The notes beneath the pieces were generated by a model. The model did no database searches, was not told the DNA's origin, and saw nothing but the letters and a program-made list of their open reading frames with translations. DNA of 17,847 nucleotides. Origin: DBFJGL01 sp048394785 (GTDB lineage: Bacteria; Bacillota; Clostridia; Christensenellales; CAG-917). Every line of letters starts with the position of its first letter. The first letter of the stretch is position 1. The position numbers and the translations under genes are program-made. This document shows, piece by piece, positions 6,858 through 13,109 of the stretch. The stretch lies in NCBI GenBank assembly GCA_048394785.1, contig DBFJGL010000070.1:1-17847 (forward strand), given 5' to 3'.

Positions 6858-7274
6858 TTACAGATATTCGCGAAGTTTTTTGATGTTGCGGTCGTAAGCT
6901 TTCAGCAGGTCGTTCGCAATAGCCGGCACCTCGAGTCCCGCGTCCTTCATATCGTTGACGCACTTCTGCATACTCACAATTCCCATATTATACCCGTCAA
7001 TGAGCATTTTGGCTATATGCTCCGAGTTTCGATTGAGCATAGCTTCCATTGCGACGCCCATTTTAAGCATAGTATGCTGAACCTTGGAGCCTGCCGCTTC
7101 GTCGTACTGCTCGTTGCTCATTTCTTCGCCGGCGCGCTTTAAGAAGTCTTCCATAACTTCTTTTTGCGAAAGCATAACGTTTTTCAGTTCGTCGCAATCG
7201 GTGTACTGCAACAGATTGTCTACGGACTTTACGCCCATCACGGTGTTTCTGACAATTTCTTCGTATATTTTCAT
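6858..7274 (-). CDS. Small, all-helical protein of unknown function
   Basis: A 138-residue protein I do not recognise. The ATG at 7274 is preceded by a strong GGAGGT, its codon pattern resembles the neighbours, and it has a promoter and terminator, so it is very likely a real gene. It has no signal peptide or membrane segment. The sequence is rich in Met, Lys, Glu and Asn and reads as four or five amphipathic helices (about 3-25, 27-50, 53-85, 87-112 and 118-137), which suggests a four-helix bundle; a ferritin-like fold is possible, but the paired E-x-x-H iron ligands are not evident. Two histidines (H67 in KVQHTM, H86 in SEHIAKM) and Cys residues (27, 105) are present. Function unassigned. 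Confidence 0.75.
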   Translation of the reverse strand: MKIYEEIVRNTVMGVKSVDNLLQYTDCDELKNVMLSQKEVMEDFLKRAGEEMSNEQYDEAAGSKVQHTMLKMGVAMEAMLNRNSEHIAKMLIDGYNMGIVSMQKCVNDMKDAGLEVPAIANDLLKAYDRNIKKLREYL

Positions 7275-7385
7275 TATTACCTCCGATAATAGTCTTTTCC
7301 GCTTGAAGCGTTTTATTCAAAATTTCGCGAGCGGGGCGGCATAGCGTTTGCAATCGGGCGGAGCGTAGAATTGCATTTTGCATAT

Positions 7386-7415
7386 AATATAGTATTTATG
7401 CCGTTATATTCACAA
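7386..7415 (-). promoter_or_regulatory. Probable promoter of the small helical-protein gene
   Basis: Minus strand: TTGTGA (7410-7415), 18-base spacer, TATATT (7386-7391). Transcription would leave an untranslated leader of about 105 bases before the ATG at 7274, in which I see no convincing riboswitch or attenuator. The promoter begins only about 20 bases after the spoIIR stop, with no terminator between. Confidence 0.45.
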
Positions 7416-7432
7416 TTTGAAGACGGTAAGAA

Positions 7433-7981
7433 TTAAGCGAATATTTTGTCGAGCATCTCCTTCACCCAAGACTTATATACGATGTTTTCGCCGTCGCCGC
7501 TGTCGGGGATAAAGCAGAGAGGAGGGAAAGCCACGCACCACCAATTATCGCCTCTGCCCGAGCCGAGCTCTATAATCAGCGCGTCGTATATGCCTTCGGG
7601 GAAAGTATAAGCGTCGTAAGTTCTTTCGGGAAAACTCTCTTTTTTCACCGTAACCGCAGATGAATATGTATATCCGTTATTGTAAAGTGTGTTATCTGCG
7701 ATTTGTTTGATAACACCGCGCCTTTCTTCGATTGTTTGGAGGGCTTCGCTTTTGCTTTTGCAGTCTTTCAGTTCGTCTTGCAAATAAGCGACTATGTTGT
7801 CGCGTACAAAAAGTTTCACGTCCTGGTCGCACTCGGCATTGCTGTTTGCGCGTATATGTATTCTCACGCATCCTTCGCTTATGGCGTCGGCGGAATTGTC
7901 GGTACACGCCGAAAGAATAAATATGCAGAAAACCGCAAGAAGAAACATAGCCGTCAGATATTTTACAGTTTGATTTTTCAT
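7433..7981 (-). CDS. spoIIR: Stage II sporulation protein R (SpoIIR), predicted lipoprotein
   Basis: SpoIIR is made in the forespore and secreted into the space between the two membranes, where it triggers SpoIIGA to process pro-sigma-E in the mother cell. The family signatures are clear: RIHIRANSN (40-48), the VKLFVRDNIVAYL helix, NGYTYSSAVTV, a FPERTYD...FPEGIYDALIIELG block, then NWWCVAFPPLCF (146-157). I start at ATG 7981 (182 residues), which yields a signal MKNQTVKYL plus a hydrophobic run ending FILSAC, a lipobox with C26. Bacillus SpoIIR is not lipidated as far as I know, so this is a variation. The frame is open upstream to 8104, but that would bury the signal sequence. No good ribosome binding site precedes 7981. 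Divergent from sleB. Confidence 0.92.
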   Translation of the reverse strand: MKNQTVKYLTAMFLLAVFCIFILSACTDNSADAISEGCVRIHIRANSNAECDQDVKLFVRDNIVAYLQDELKDCKSKSEALQTIEERRGVIKQIADNTLYNNGYTYSSAVTVKKESFPERTYDAYTFPEGIYDALIIELGSGRGDNWWCVAFPPLCFIPDSGDGENIVYKSWVKEMLDKIFA

Positions 7982-7986
7982 ATCCG

Positions 7987-7996
7987 TATTATTGCC
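7987..7996 (-). promoter_or_regulatory. Sigma-F-like -10 of spoIIR
   Basis: The minus strand reads GGCAATAATA, a full match to the sigma-F -10 pattern GGNNANAHTR. A poor -35 (GTTTG) sits 14 bases upstream. Bacillus spoIIR is sigma-F dependent. Only 5 bases separate the element from the ATG, implying a leaderless or near-leaderless message. Confidence 0.45.
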
Positions 7997-8022
7997 GTTT
8001 TTCGGAGTTTCAAACTGCGTTC

Positions 8023-8051
8023 GCATAAAAAACAAAAAGCTTCGCAATATA
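8023..8051 (+). promoter_or_regulatory. Sigma-G-like promoter of sleB-ypeB
   Basis: GCATA (8023-8027), a 17-base spacer and CAATATA (8045-8051) match the forespore sigma-G consensus (GHATR, 17-18, CATWHTA) with one mismatch in the -10. Bacillus sleB is sigma-G dependent. The start codon follows 17 bases later with GAGGT in between. Confidence 0.6.
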
Positions 8052-8067
8052 AGTGCGTGAGGTAAAA

Positions 8068-8772
8068 ATGAATACAAAAGCATTGAAAATTTCCATTTTG
8101 GCACTTGCCGTCATTTTGCTCGCGAGCGTACTTGCGGTTTGTCTGCTTCCTCTTGACGGGGGCGTTGCGGACGCGGCAGTATTGAAGCAGGGTTCGCGGG
8201 GAGAAGACGTCAGAACGCTTCAACGCAAGCTCATAAGCTGGGGTTATATGAGCGGTAGCGCAGACGGCATATTCGGCTCCAAGACGCGTGCCGGCGTTGT
8301 GTATTTTCAGCGTAAAAACGGTTTGAGCGCGGACGGTATTGTCGGGACCAAGACAGCCGCGGCTCTCGGTATGAGATTGTCGGGTTCTTCGTCTTCGGGC
8401 GGTTCGTCCGGCAGTTCTTCGTCGTCTTCCGACCTTAATCTGCTTGCGCGCATAGTGCACGGAGAGGCGAGAGGAGAAGTATATACGGGCAAGGTGGCGG
8501 TTGCCGCAGTCGTGCTCAACAGGGTGCGTTCGTCAAGTTTTCCGAACACAATAGCGGGCGTAATTTATCAGCAGGGAGCGTTTGACGCCGTTAGCGACGG
8601 GCAGATAAATCTCGCGCCCGATTCGCAGTCGATAAAAGCCGCGCAGGACGCGCTTAACGGCTGGGACCCGACTTACGGTTGTCTGTTCTATTATAACCCC
8701 CGCACCGCTACTTCGGCGTGGATGCTGTCCCGTCCGGTGAAGCTCAGCATAGGCAATCACAATTTCTGTTAA
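8068..8772 (+). CDS. sleB: Spore cortex-lytic enzyme SleB
   Basis: SleB is a lytic transglycosylase stored in the dormant spore that cuts muramic-delta-lactam-containing cortex peptidoglycan during germination. Layout of the 234 residues: signal peptide about 1-36 (hydrophobic 8-28, cleavage near ADA), peptidoglycan-binding domain about 40-101 with two half-repeats (SADGIFGSKT and SADGIVGTKT), a Ser/Gly linker 105-121, and the SleB/CwlJ hydrolase domain 122-234. ARIVHGEARGE contains the expected catalytic E133; AAVVLNRV and the ending SIGNHNFC are also typical. ATG 8068 is chosen over the in-frame GTG at 8053 because GAGGT lies 5 bases before the ATG. It is followed by ypeB after 10 bases; the two proteins need each other for stability in the spore. 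Confidence 0.95.
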   Translation: MNTKALKISILALAVILLASVLAVCLLPLDGGVADAAVLKQGSRGEDVRTLQRKLISWGYMSGSADGIFGSKTRAGVVYFQRKNGLSADGIVGTKTAAALGMRLSGSSSSGGSSGSSSSSSDLNLLARIVHGEARGEVYTGKVAVAAVVLNRVRSSSFPNTIAGVIYQQGAFDAVSDGQINLAPDSQSIKAAQDALNGWDPTYGCLFYYNPRTATSAWMLSRPVKLSIGNHNFC

Positions 8773-8782
8773 AGGAGCAAAT

Positions 8783-10189
8783 ATGAAAAAGCAGGATGAA
8801 AATATCGTTCGCGAGAACGAACAGGTTGAAGCAACAAAGCCTCGAAAAAACAAAAAGAGAACGAATGCGATTAAAACCGCTTCGCTCGCGTTTGTGATGG
8901 CGCTCGGCATAAGTTCAATAATAGGGCTTTCGGTCGCGCTTTATTACAGCGAGGAGCAGGTCAAGTATCAGGCGCAGTACATTTCCGATATGGATATGAT
9001 GTACTCTCGGGCATATTACGACCTTTTGGACGGAACGAATGACCTTGACGTTAAACTGAGGAAAGTATCCGTCGCGGCGACAAAAGCAAAACAGCAGTCT
9101 TTGCTGTATGAGATTTGGGGCGCGGCAAACCTCGCGGGCAACAACCTCGCCGAGTTCGAGAGCAATGACGACGGTCTTATGAAAGCGGTCAGATTTATGA
9201 ACCAGCTCGGAGATTATTCGCATTATCTCGCACTAAGACTCGCCGACGGCAACGCGCTTACGAGCGCGGAGCACGACACGCTCGACAAGCTCGGCGACGT
9301 GGCTCAAGTGTTCAAGCAGTCCCTGTCGAAGATACAGACGGGACTTGACGAGGGCAGGTTGTTTATGGACGAGTCGGGCAACGTGCTCGGAGATTTTTCG
9401 GAGGCTTTCAAAGAGTTTGCGGACCCCGCAATGGAGTATCCGCAGATGATATACGACGGACCGTTTTCCGACGCAATGGAGAAAAGAGAGACAAAAGCGC
9501 TTAAAGGCGAAGATATAACGGAGAAACAGGGCGCGGATATAATAAGCAAGCTGTTTGGCGACGCCGCGACAAACGTAAAGTATCAAGGGGAAACGAATTC
9601 GGATATAGTTACGCTGAACTATGCGTTCGACTATCACGGCGAAGACGCGTTCGTTCAGCTTGCCAAAAAGGGCGGAATGCTCGTTTCTTTCAACGTGCCG
9701 AGCGAGGAAGAACAGACTTCGATGAGCGAGCCTGAGTGCTGCAAAAACGCGTTATCATTCGCCGATCGCGCAGGATTCAAGGATATGCAGGTAGTGTGGG
9801 TTGCGGAGGCAAACGGCATTTGCTACGTCAATCTCGCTCCCGTGCAGAACGGCGCGATAATTTATCCCGACCTTGTCAAAATCAAGGTAAATCCCGTAAG
9901 CGGCATAATTATCGGCGCGGACGCGACGCATTACGTTTACAATCACGTCGAGCGCGACGTTCCCGCGCCTGCTATAACGCTTGCGGAAGCACGGGCTAAG
10001 GTCAAACTTCCTATTGTCGGAGAGGGCAGACTTGCGCTCATACCCTTGCAGGAAACCAAAGAAACGCTGACTTACGAGTTCGAATGCAGTAAGGACGGCA
10101 CCTATTACGTCTACATCGACGCCAATGACGGAAGCGAAGCGAACATTCTTTACGTGCTCGACACCGCGCAGGGAAAAGCGATGCAATAA
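8783..10189 (+). CDS. ypeB: Germination protein YpeB
   Basis: YpeB is the membrane-anchored partner that localises and controls SleB in the spore. The 468 residues are close to the Bacillus length of about 450. A basic, charged N-terminus (1-30) is followed by one membrane segment (about 31-54), then a long helical region with family hallmarks: YYDLLDGTNDLDVKLRKVS and LLYEIWGAANLAGNNLAEF. The C-terminal part, from about residue 245, carries PepSY-like repeats (AKKGGMLVSFN, then VKIKVNPVSGIIIGADATHY, and a last repeat ending in the DANDGSEANILYVLDTAQG region). AAAGGAG overlaps the sleB stop codon and lies 5 bases from the ATG at 8783. Co-transcribed with sleB as in other spore formers. Confidence 0.95.
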   Translation: MKKQDENIVRENEQVEATKPRKNKKRTNAIKTASLAFVMALGISSIIGLSVALYYSEEQVKYQAQYISDMDMMYSRAYYDLLDGTNDLDVKLRKVSVAATKAKQQSLLYEIWGAANLAGNNLAEFESNDDGLMKAVRFMNQLGDYSHYLALRLADGNALTSAEHDTLDKLGDVAQVFKQSLSKIQTGLDEGRLFMDESGNVLGDFSEAFKEFADPAMEYPQMIYDGPFSDAMEKRETKALKGEDITEKQGADIISKLFGDAATNVKYQGETNSDIVTLNYAFDYHGEDAFVQLAKKGGMLVSFNVPSEEEQTSMSEPECCKNALSFADRAGFKDMQVVWVAEANGICYVNLAPVQNGAIIYPDLVKIKVNPVSGIIIGADATHYVYNHVERDVPAPAITLAEARAKVKLPIVGEGRLALIPLQETKETLTYEFECSKDGTYYVYIDANDGSEANILYVLDTAQGKAMQ

Positions 10190-10306
10190 TCGAATGCCGT
10201 AAATCGCGGCAATTTCGGATAAAACGCATTCTCGGACAAGTTTAACAGCGCGCATCGTCGGCGAGAGTGAGAATACAACGCAACAACAAAAGCGGTTAAA
10301 CAAAAT

Positions 10307-10334
10307 TAAAAGCTCCCGTTTCGGGAGCTTTTTC
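10307..10334. terminator. Bidirectional terminator between ypeB and the zinc-ribbon gene
   Basis: A 10-bp stem (AAAGCTCCCG/CGGGAGCTTT) with a TTT loop is followed by T runs on both strands. It serves ypeB, about 120 bases upstream, and the convergent gene whose stop is at 10406. Immediately after it, a 12-base unit TTTTCGTATCGA occurs twice in tandem (10330-10353). The rest of 10190-10405 shows nothing else. Confidence 0.88.
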
Positions 10335-10405
10335 GTATCGATTTTCGTATCGATGATTAAATTATAATTGTTAATAACACTTTTCGGGCGCGTTATACCG
10401 CACAA

Positions 10406-11218
10406 TCAGTTTGCTTTTCTTTTCAGAGATTTCAAGAAAATCAAGCTGAACAGCAGTTGCAGTACGCCGAGTCCCGCGGATACGAATGCAAAATATTGTT
10501 GTCCTTCGATAAGCGAGGTAAAGTATTCTACAACACCTTCTGCGGGGACTTCCGCTCCGCCTGCGAGCATAAGAAGTAAGAGCTGGAACATCATGCAGAT
10601 TGCGCACGCCGCAAGAATAAGACCGGAAATCAAGTTCCAGGCTCTGCCGTATTTTCCGCCTATGAGAGCGATAAATGCGACGACGGCGTTAAGCGCGGCA
10701 ACCAAGAACAGAATTAAGGGCAGTATCGTTACGATGCCGACTGCAATCGAAGCTTCGAAAAGGGCTCCCAATGCTTCCGCATTCGCAAGAAGGGAGATGC
10801 CGCCGAACAGCGATATGGACTGTGCCCAGGCGGGGACGTCGGCAAGAGTTCCGTTTGCAATGAGATAACCGACTACGGACAGCGCAACGAAAGCGAGAGA
10901 AAGAAGCAGAATGACAAAGTTTCTGCCTCTGCCCGATTTTTTATCCGCTTTGACTTTTGCGGCTTTTTCCGCTTTTGCGGGAGCAGCCGCGACGGGTGCC
11001 GCCTGATAAACGGGCTCGTAAGAAGTTGCCTGCGGATATTGAGGCGTGTATGTAGGCTGGGCTTGCAGATAAGCCTCCTGGCGCGGAATTTTCACGCCTA
11101 TGGTGACTCCGCAGTTGGGGCACTTGATACGGTGCTTGTATCCGTCCGGAAGATTGTTTATATTGGCAGGCGCTTCAAAGCTGATTTCCGACCTGCAACT
11201 AGGACATCTGGTGTACAT
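10406..11218 (-). CDS. Zinc-ribbon multi-pass membrane protein, function unknown
   Basis: A 270-residue protein of unknown function. The N-terminus is a zinc ribbon, with CPSC (C5, C8) and CPNC (C33, C36) on either side of a short beta region, resembling MJ0042-type ribbons. Next is a Gln/Tyr/Pro-rich then Ala/Lys-rich spacer (50-98) that looks disordered. Hydrophobic segments follow at about 101-122, 158-187 (long enough for two helices), 195-219 and 243-263, ending in a basic KSLKRKAN tail. The layout suggests a membrane protein with a cytoplasmic metal-binding head. ATG 11218 follows AAAGGAG. A consensus promoter indicates strong vegetative expression. It stands alone in its transcript. 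Confidence 0.85.
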   Translation of the reverse strand: MYTRCPSCRSEISFEAPANINNLPDGYKHRIKCPNCGVTIGVKIPRQEAYLQAQPTYTPQYPQATSYEPVYQAAPVAAAPAKAEKAAKVKADKKSGRGRNFVILLLSLAFVALSVVGYLIANGTLADVPAWAQSISLFGGISLLANAEALGALFEASIAVGIVTILPLILFLVAALNAVVAFIALIGGKYGRAWNLISGLILAACAICMMFQLLLLMLAGGAEVPAEGVVEYFTSLIEGQQYFAFVSAGLGVLQLLFSLIFLKSLKRKAN

Positions 11219-11248
11219 ATGCCATCTCCTTTACCATTATTCAACGGT

Positions 11249-11277
11249 ATTATATTATTATTCCGCGGCGATGTCAA
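11249..11277 (-). promoter_or_regulatory. Consensus sigma-A promoter of the zinc-ribbon gene
   Basis: Minus strand: perfect TTGACA (11272-11277), 17-base spacer, perfect TATAAT (11249-11254). The start codon is about 30 bases downstream. This is the best promoter in the window. Confidence 0.9.
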
Positions 11278-11613
11278 TAATAACTAAAAGTTTTATAGTA
11301 AATAATATCTCTTGGGGTAAAAGCTTGATAAAGATACAATCGCTTGTGGTCTTAAAAACGCGCGGAATTTGCCGATATTGCCTTAAATCGCTTTCAAAAA
11401 AGTCTATATTTACATAATCGATAGTTTATATGTCAAAAATGCAATATAAAACCGCGATTTCGTGGTTTATGACAATAATTTATCAAAAACGGCATAATTC
11501 GCACTGTTGAATTGCTCTCCGCGAATGAGTCGGCTTCGTGCATAATATGTCTTATTTTGTCGCAACCGTTCGCTCTTTGTAATCGTATGTTATTATCGTT
11601 TGAGGAGGCGACG
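11278..11613. other. AT-rich intergenic region without a gene
   Basis: About 335 bases lie between the zinc-ribbon promoter and the next plus-strand start. Short open frames exist but lack ribosome binding sites. The only structure seen is a weak hairpin (11449-11468, AAACCGCG/CGTGGTTT with a G-U pair and ATTT loop). A CATAATA at 11541-11547 resembles a sigma-G -10 but lacks a correctly spaced -35. No tRNA, repeat array or riboswitch is recognisable. Confidence 0.6.
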
Positions 11614-11946
11614 ATGAGCAACAGAAAACACGGCGAATGCGAGCTCCGCTCCATTGCGCAACAAGCTAAGAAAAGACTGACCACAAACGATTATGCGGAT
11701 TGTTCGGGGCCGTACGCGCCTCCGAAAAACATTACGCCGGCGCAACGGGAAATTTATATCAAAATAGCGGAAATGGCAAAAAACGGAGAGGACGTGCTCA
11801 ATCCGATAAAACAGTTTGCGGACGAGGATAAAATGGCAACGCTTTCCCACGCCGAACGGCAGCGTTATATTCTTTCGGTTGCGGCAGACTACGCGACGAT
11901 GAAACGGGTGTTTGACGAGCGCGTGAACAAGTCGGACATAAGCTGA
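11614..11946 (+). CDS. Small conserved-looking protein of unknown function
   Basis: A 110-residue protein starting at ATG 11614, chosen because GAGGAGG lies 5 bases upstream; the frame is open further but has no ribosome binding site there. It has no signal or membrane segment. It reads as a polar N-terminus (MSNRKHGECELRSIAQQ), a Pro/Gly turn region (about 31-43, SGPYAPPKNITPAQRE), then helices about 43-58, 62-72 and 78-104. The order of charged residues and the strong start make it credible, but I do not recognise a family. It is followed 40 bases later by a strong terminator, so it is probably a single-gene transcript. No convincing vegetative promoter is seen. Confidence 0.7.
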   Translation: MSNRKHGECELRSIAQQAKKRLTTNDYADCSGPYAPPKNITPAQREIYIKIAEMAKNGEDVLNPIKQFADEDKMATLSHAERQRYILSVAADYATMKRVFDERVNKSDIS

Positions 11947-11985
11947 GTATAAATAAAGGCATACGGCGCATTTTCGGGTTTATTG

Positions 11986-12010
11986 AAACGGACGGATTAC
12001 CGTCCGTTTT
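11986..12010. terminator. Hairpin terminator downstream of the 110-residue gene
   Basis: A perfect 10-bp stem (AAACGGACGG/CCGTCCGTTT) with an ATTA loop is followed by TTTT on the plus strand. The minus side has a weaker T tract (TTTC) and may also stop yabP-yabQ, whose stop is about 175 bases away. Between this and yabQ (12011-12183) I see no supported gene. Confidence 0.82.
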
Positions 12011-12183
12011 GCGTACTGCGGAGGAGCGTTATAGATTGCGCGTATTCGTTTTATCGATTGCGCCTTGCCGTGCGAAGGAAGCGCGTGTGTTTGTTTTTGC
12101 GGGCGCAAGCTCGGAAAATTTTCTTTTATTCCGTTTGGTGGAGTGCGAAGCGCGGCTTTTGTGTTCTTTTGCCGATTTTAAGG

Positions 12184-12708
12184 TTATTCTTTCGTCTGTT
12201 TCGTTCGCGAAACTGCCTGTTTTCTTTCGTTCGGCTTGCTTTTTGCGGTTGAGGACTTTTCTTTATGCCGATTTCCGTTCCGTTTGCTTTCGGTTTTTGT
12301 CGTTTCGCGGAGCAGACGTCTTGCTTCGCGCGATTTCGACATTTTGAGTTTCAGCCTGTGCGCCGCGGAGTTTTCAACGGCATTGCGCAGTTTTGTTTTC
12401 GTCCTTTCGACGTGCGGCGCGAGAAGGGAAGAAATCAGTTTTTTGATTTTCAGCAACATATACGCGCTGAATACCGTCCCCGAAATAAACGCCGCGAGCA
12501 CATAGGGCTGAGTCCTTCCGAGATTTGCGGTTTCGATTGCGGCAATATAAATTCCCGTGATTACGGCTAGCGAGAAGATGTCCGTCAAAACGGTTTCGGC
12601 AACGCCCGACTTTCTGAATAGCAGCACGGCGGCAACGCCCGCCGCAAGTCCGAACGCGAAAACCGTAAGGAAACAGACAAGTTGTTCCTGCCATACGGCA
12701 CCCGTCAT
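12184..12708 (-). CDS. yabQ: Spore cortex biosynthesis protein YabQ
   Basis: YabQ is a mother-cell membrane protein of the forespore outer membrane needed for cortex formation. Three hydrophobic segments lie in the N-terminal half (about 10-31, 42-60 and 68-88), with the family-like start WQEQLVCFLTVFAFGLAAG. From about residue 97 the protein becomes very hydrophilic, and the last 60 or so residues are a Lys/Arg/Ser/Thr-rich, probably disordered tail (KRNGNRHKEKSSTAK). The total is 174. Its start codon overlaps the end of yabP by 4 bases, so translation is coupled. The assignment rests on the yabP-yabQ pairing together with the membrane pattern; the C-terminal tail is not diagnostic. Confidence 0.85.
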   Translation of the reverse strand: MTGAVWQEQLVCFLTVFAFGLAAGVAAVLLFRKSGVAETVLTDIFSLAVITGIYIAAIETANLGRTQPYVLAAFISGTVFSAYMLLKIKKLISSLLAPHVERTKTKLRNAVENSAAHRLKLKMSKSREARRLLRETTKTESKRNGNRHKEKSSTAKSKPNERKQAVSRTKQTKE

Positions 12709-13010
12709 TTGAACACCTTTTTTATGAAAGATTTGGGAGTGACTCCCGCAGAATATTTCAAAGCGGTAACGTAACCCGTTACGTTCAGTTTGCCCGATTC
12801 GACGTCGAGGGCTTTGACTTCGAGGTTTTTTCCGCTTATGGTCAGCACTTCGCCGTCGAGTTCGACGGTCAGACCTTTATCGGTGAATACGGGCACGGCT
12901 TTTACTCCCGATACGGCGAGGCGCGTGTGTTCGTTCAGTTCTATTGAGTGGGGTTTGATTTCCTTGTTTTGAGCCGTCCCGCGGGCGGCAGAGCGCACGT
13001 TATCCTTCAT
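12705..13010 (-). CDS. yabP: Sporulation protein YabP
   Basis: YabP (101 residues) is a small sporulation protein produced in the mother cell under sigma-E in Bacillus and required for normal cortex assembly. The core KPHSIELNEHTRLAVSGVKAV (19-39), ISGKNLEVKALDVESGKL and VTGYVTALKYS are characteristic YabP/YqfC-family features. Pairing with yabQ separates it from the YqfC paralogue. The ATG at 13010 follows GGAGGTG. It diverges from the acyltransferase-like gene by 99 bases. I looked for a sigma-E promoter upstream: CATATAGT (13034-13041 on the minus strand) is a partial -10, but no suitable -35 is present. Confidence 0.92.
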   Translation of the reverse strand: MKDNVRSAARGTAQNKEIKPHSIELNEHTRLAVSGVKAVPVFTDKGLTVELDGEVLTISGKNLEVKALDVESGKLNVTGYVTALKYSAGVTPKSFIKKVFK

Positions 13011-13057
13011 TTACACCTCCGCTGATCCGTACACTATATGCGCGCACGCGTATTTCG

Positions 13058-13086
13058 TTGACAATAAATATAAAAAAGAATAAAAT
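13058..13086 (+). promoter_or_regulatory. Promoter of the acyltransferase-alaS-PHP unit
   Basis: Perfect TTGACA (13058-13063), 17-base A-rich spacer, TAAAAT (13081-13086). The start codon is 23 bases downstream with AAGGAG between. The -35 heptamer TTGACAA is the same as in the divergent pair near 3627. Confidence 0.75.
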
Positions 13087-13109
13087 ACATAATATATCGA
13101 AGGAGAAAA

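Noticed and set aside
10330..10353. Tandem 12-base repeat TTTTCGTATCGA
   Set aside because: Two copies only, beside a terminator; probably a chance duplication rather than an array or attachment site.
11523..11547. Sigma-G-like GAATG and CATAATA ahead of the 110-residue gene
   Set aside because: The two elements are 13 bases apart, whereas sigma-G needs 17-18, and no better -35 is at the right distance.
12013..12183. Open minus-strand frame rich in basic residues after yabQ, possibly a frameshifted yabQ extension
   Set aside because: It has no start or ribosome binding site and no recognisable motif; low-complexity composition alone is not evidence.
13011..13064. Sigma-E promoter of yabP
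   Set aside because: CATATAGT is a partial -10, but there is no ATA-type -35 at 13-15 bases; it remains undecided.
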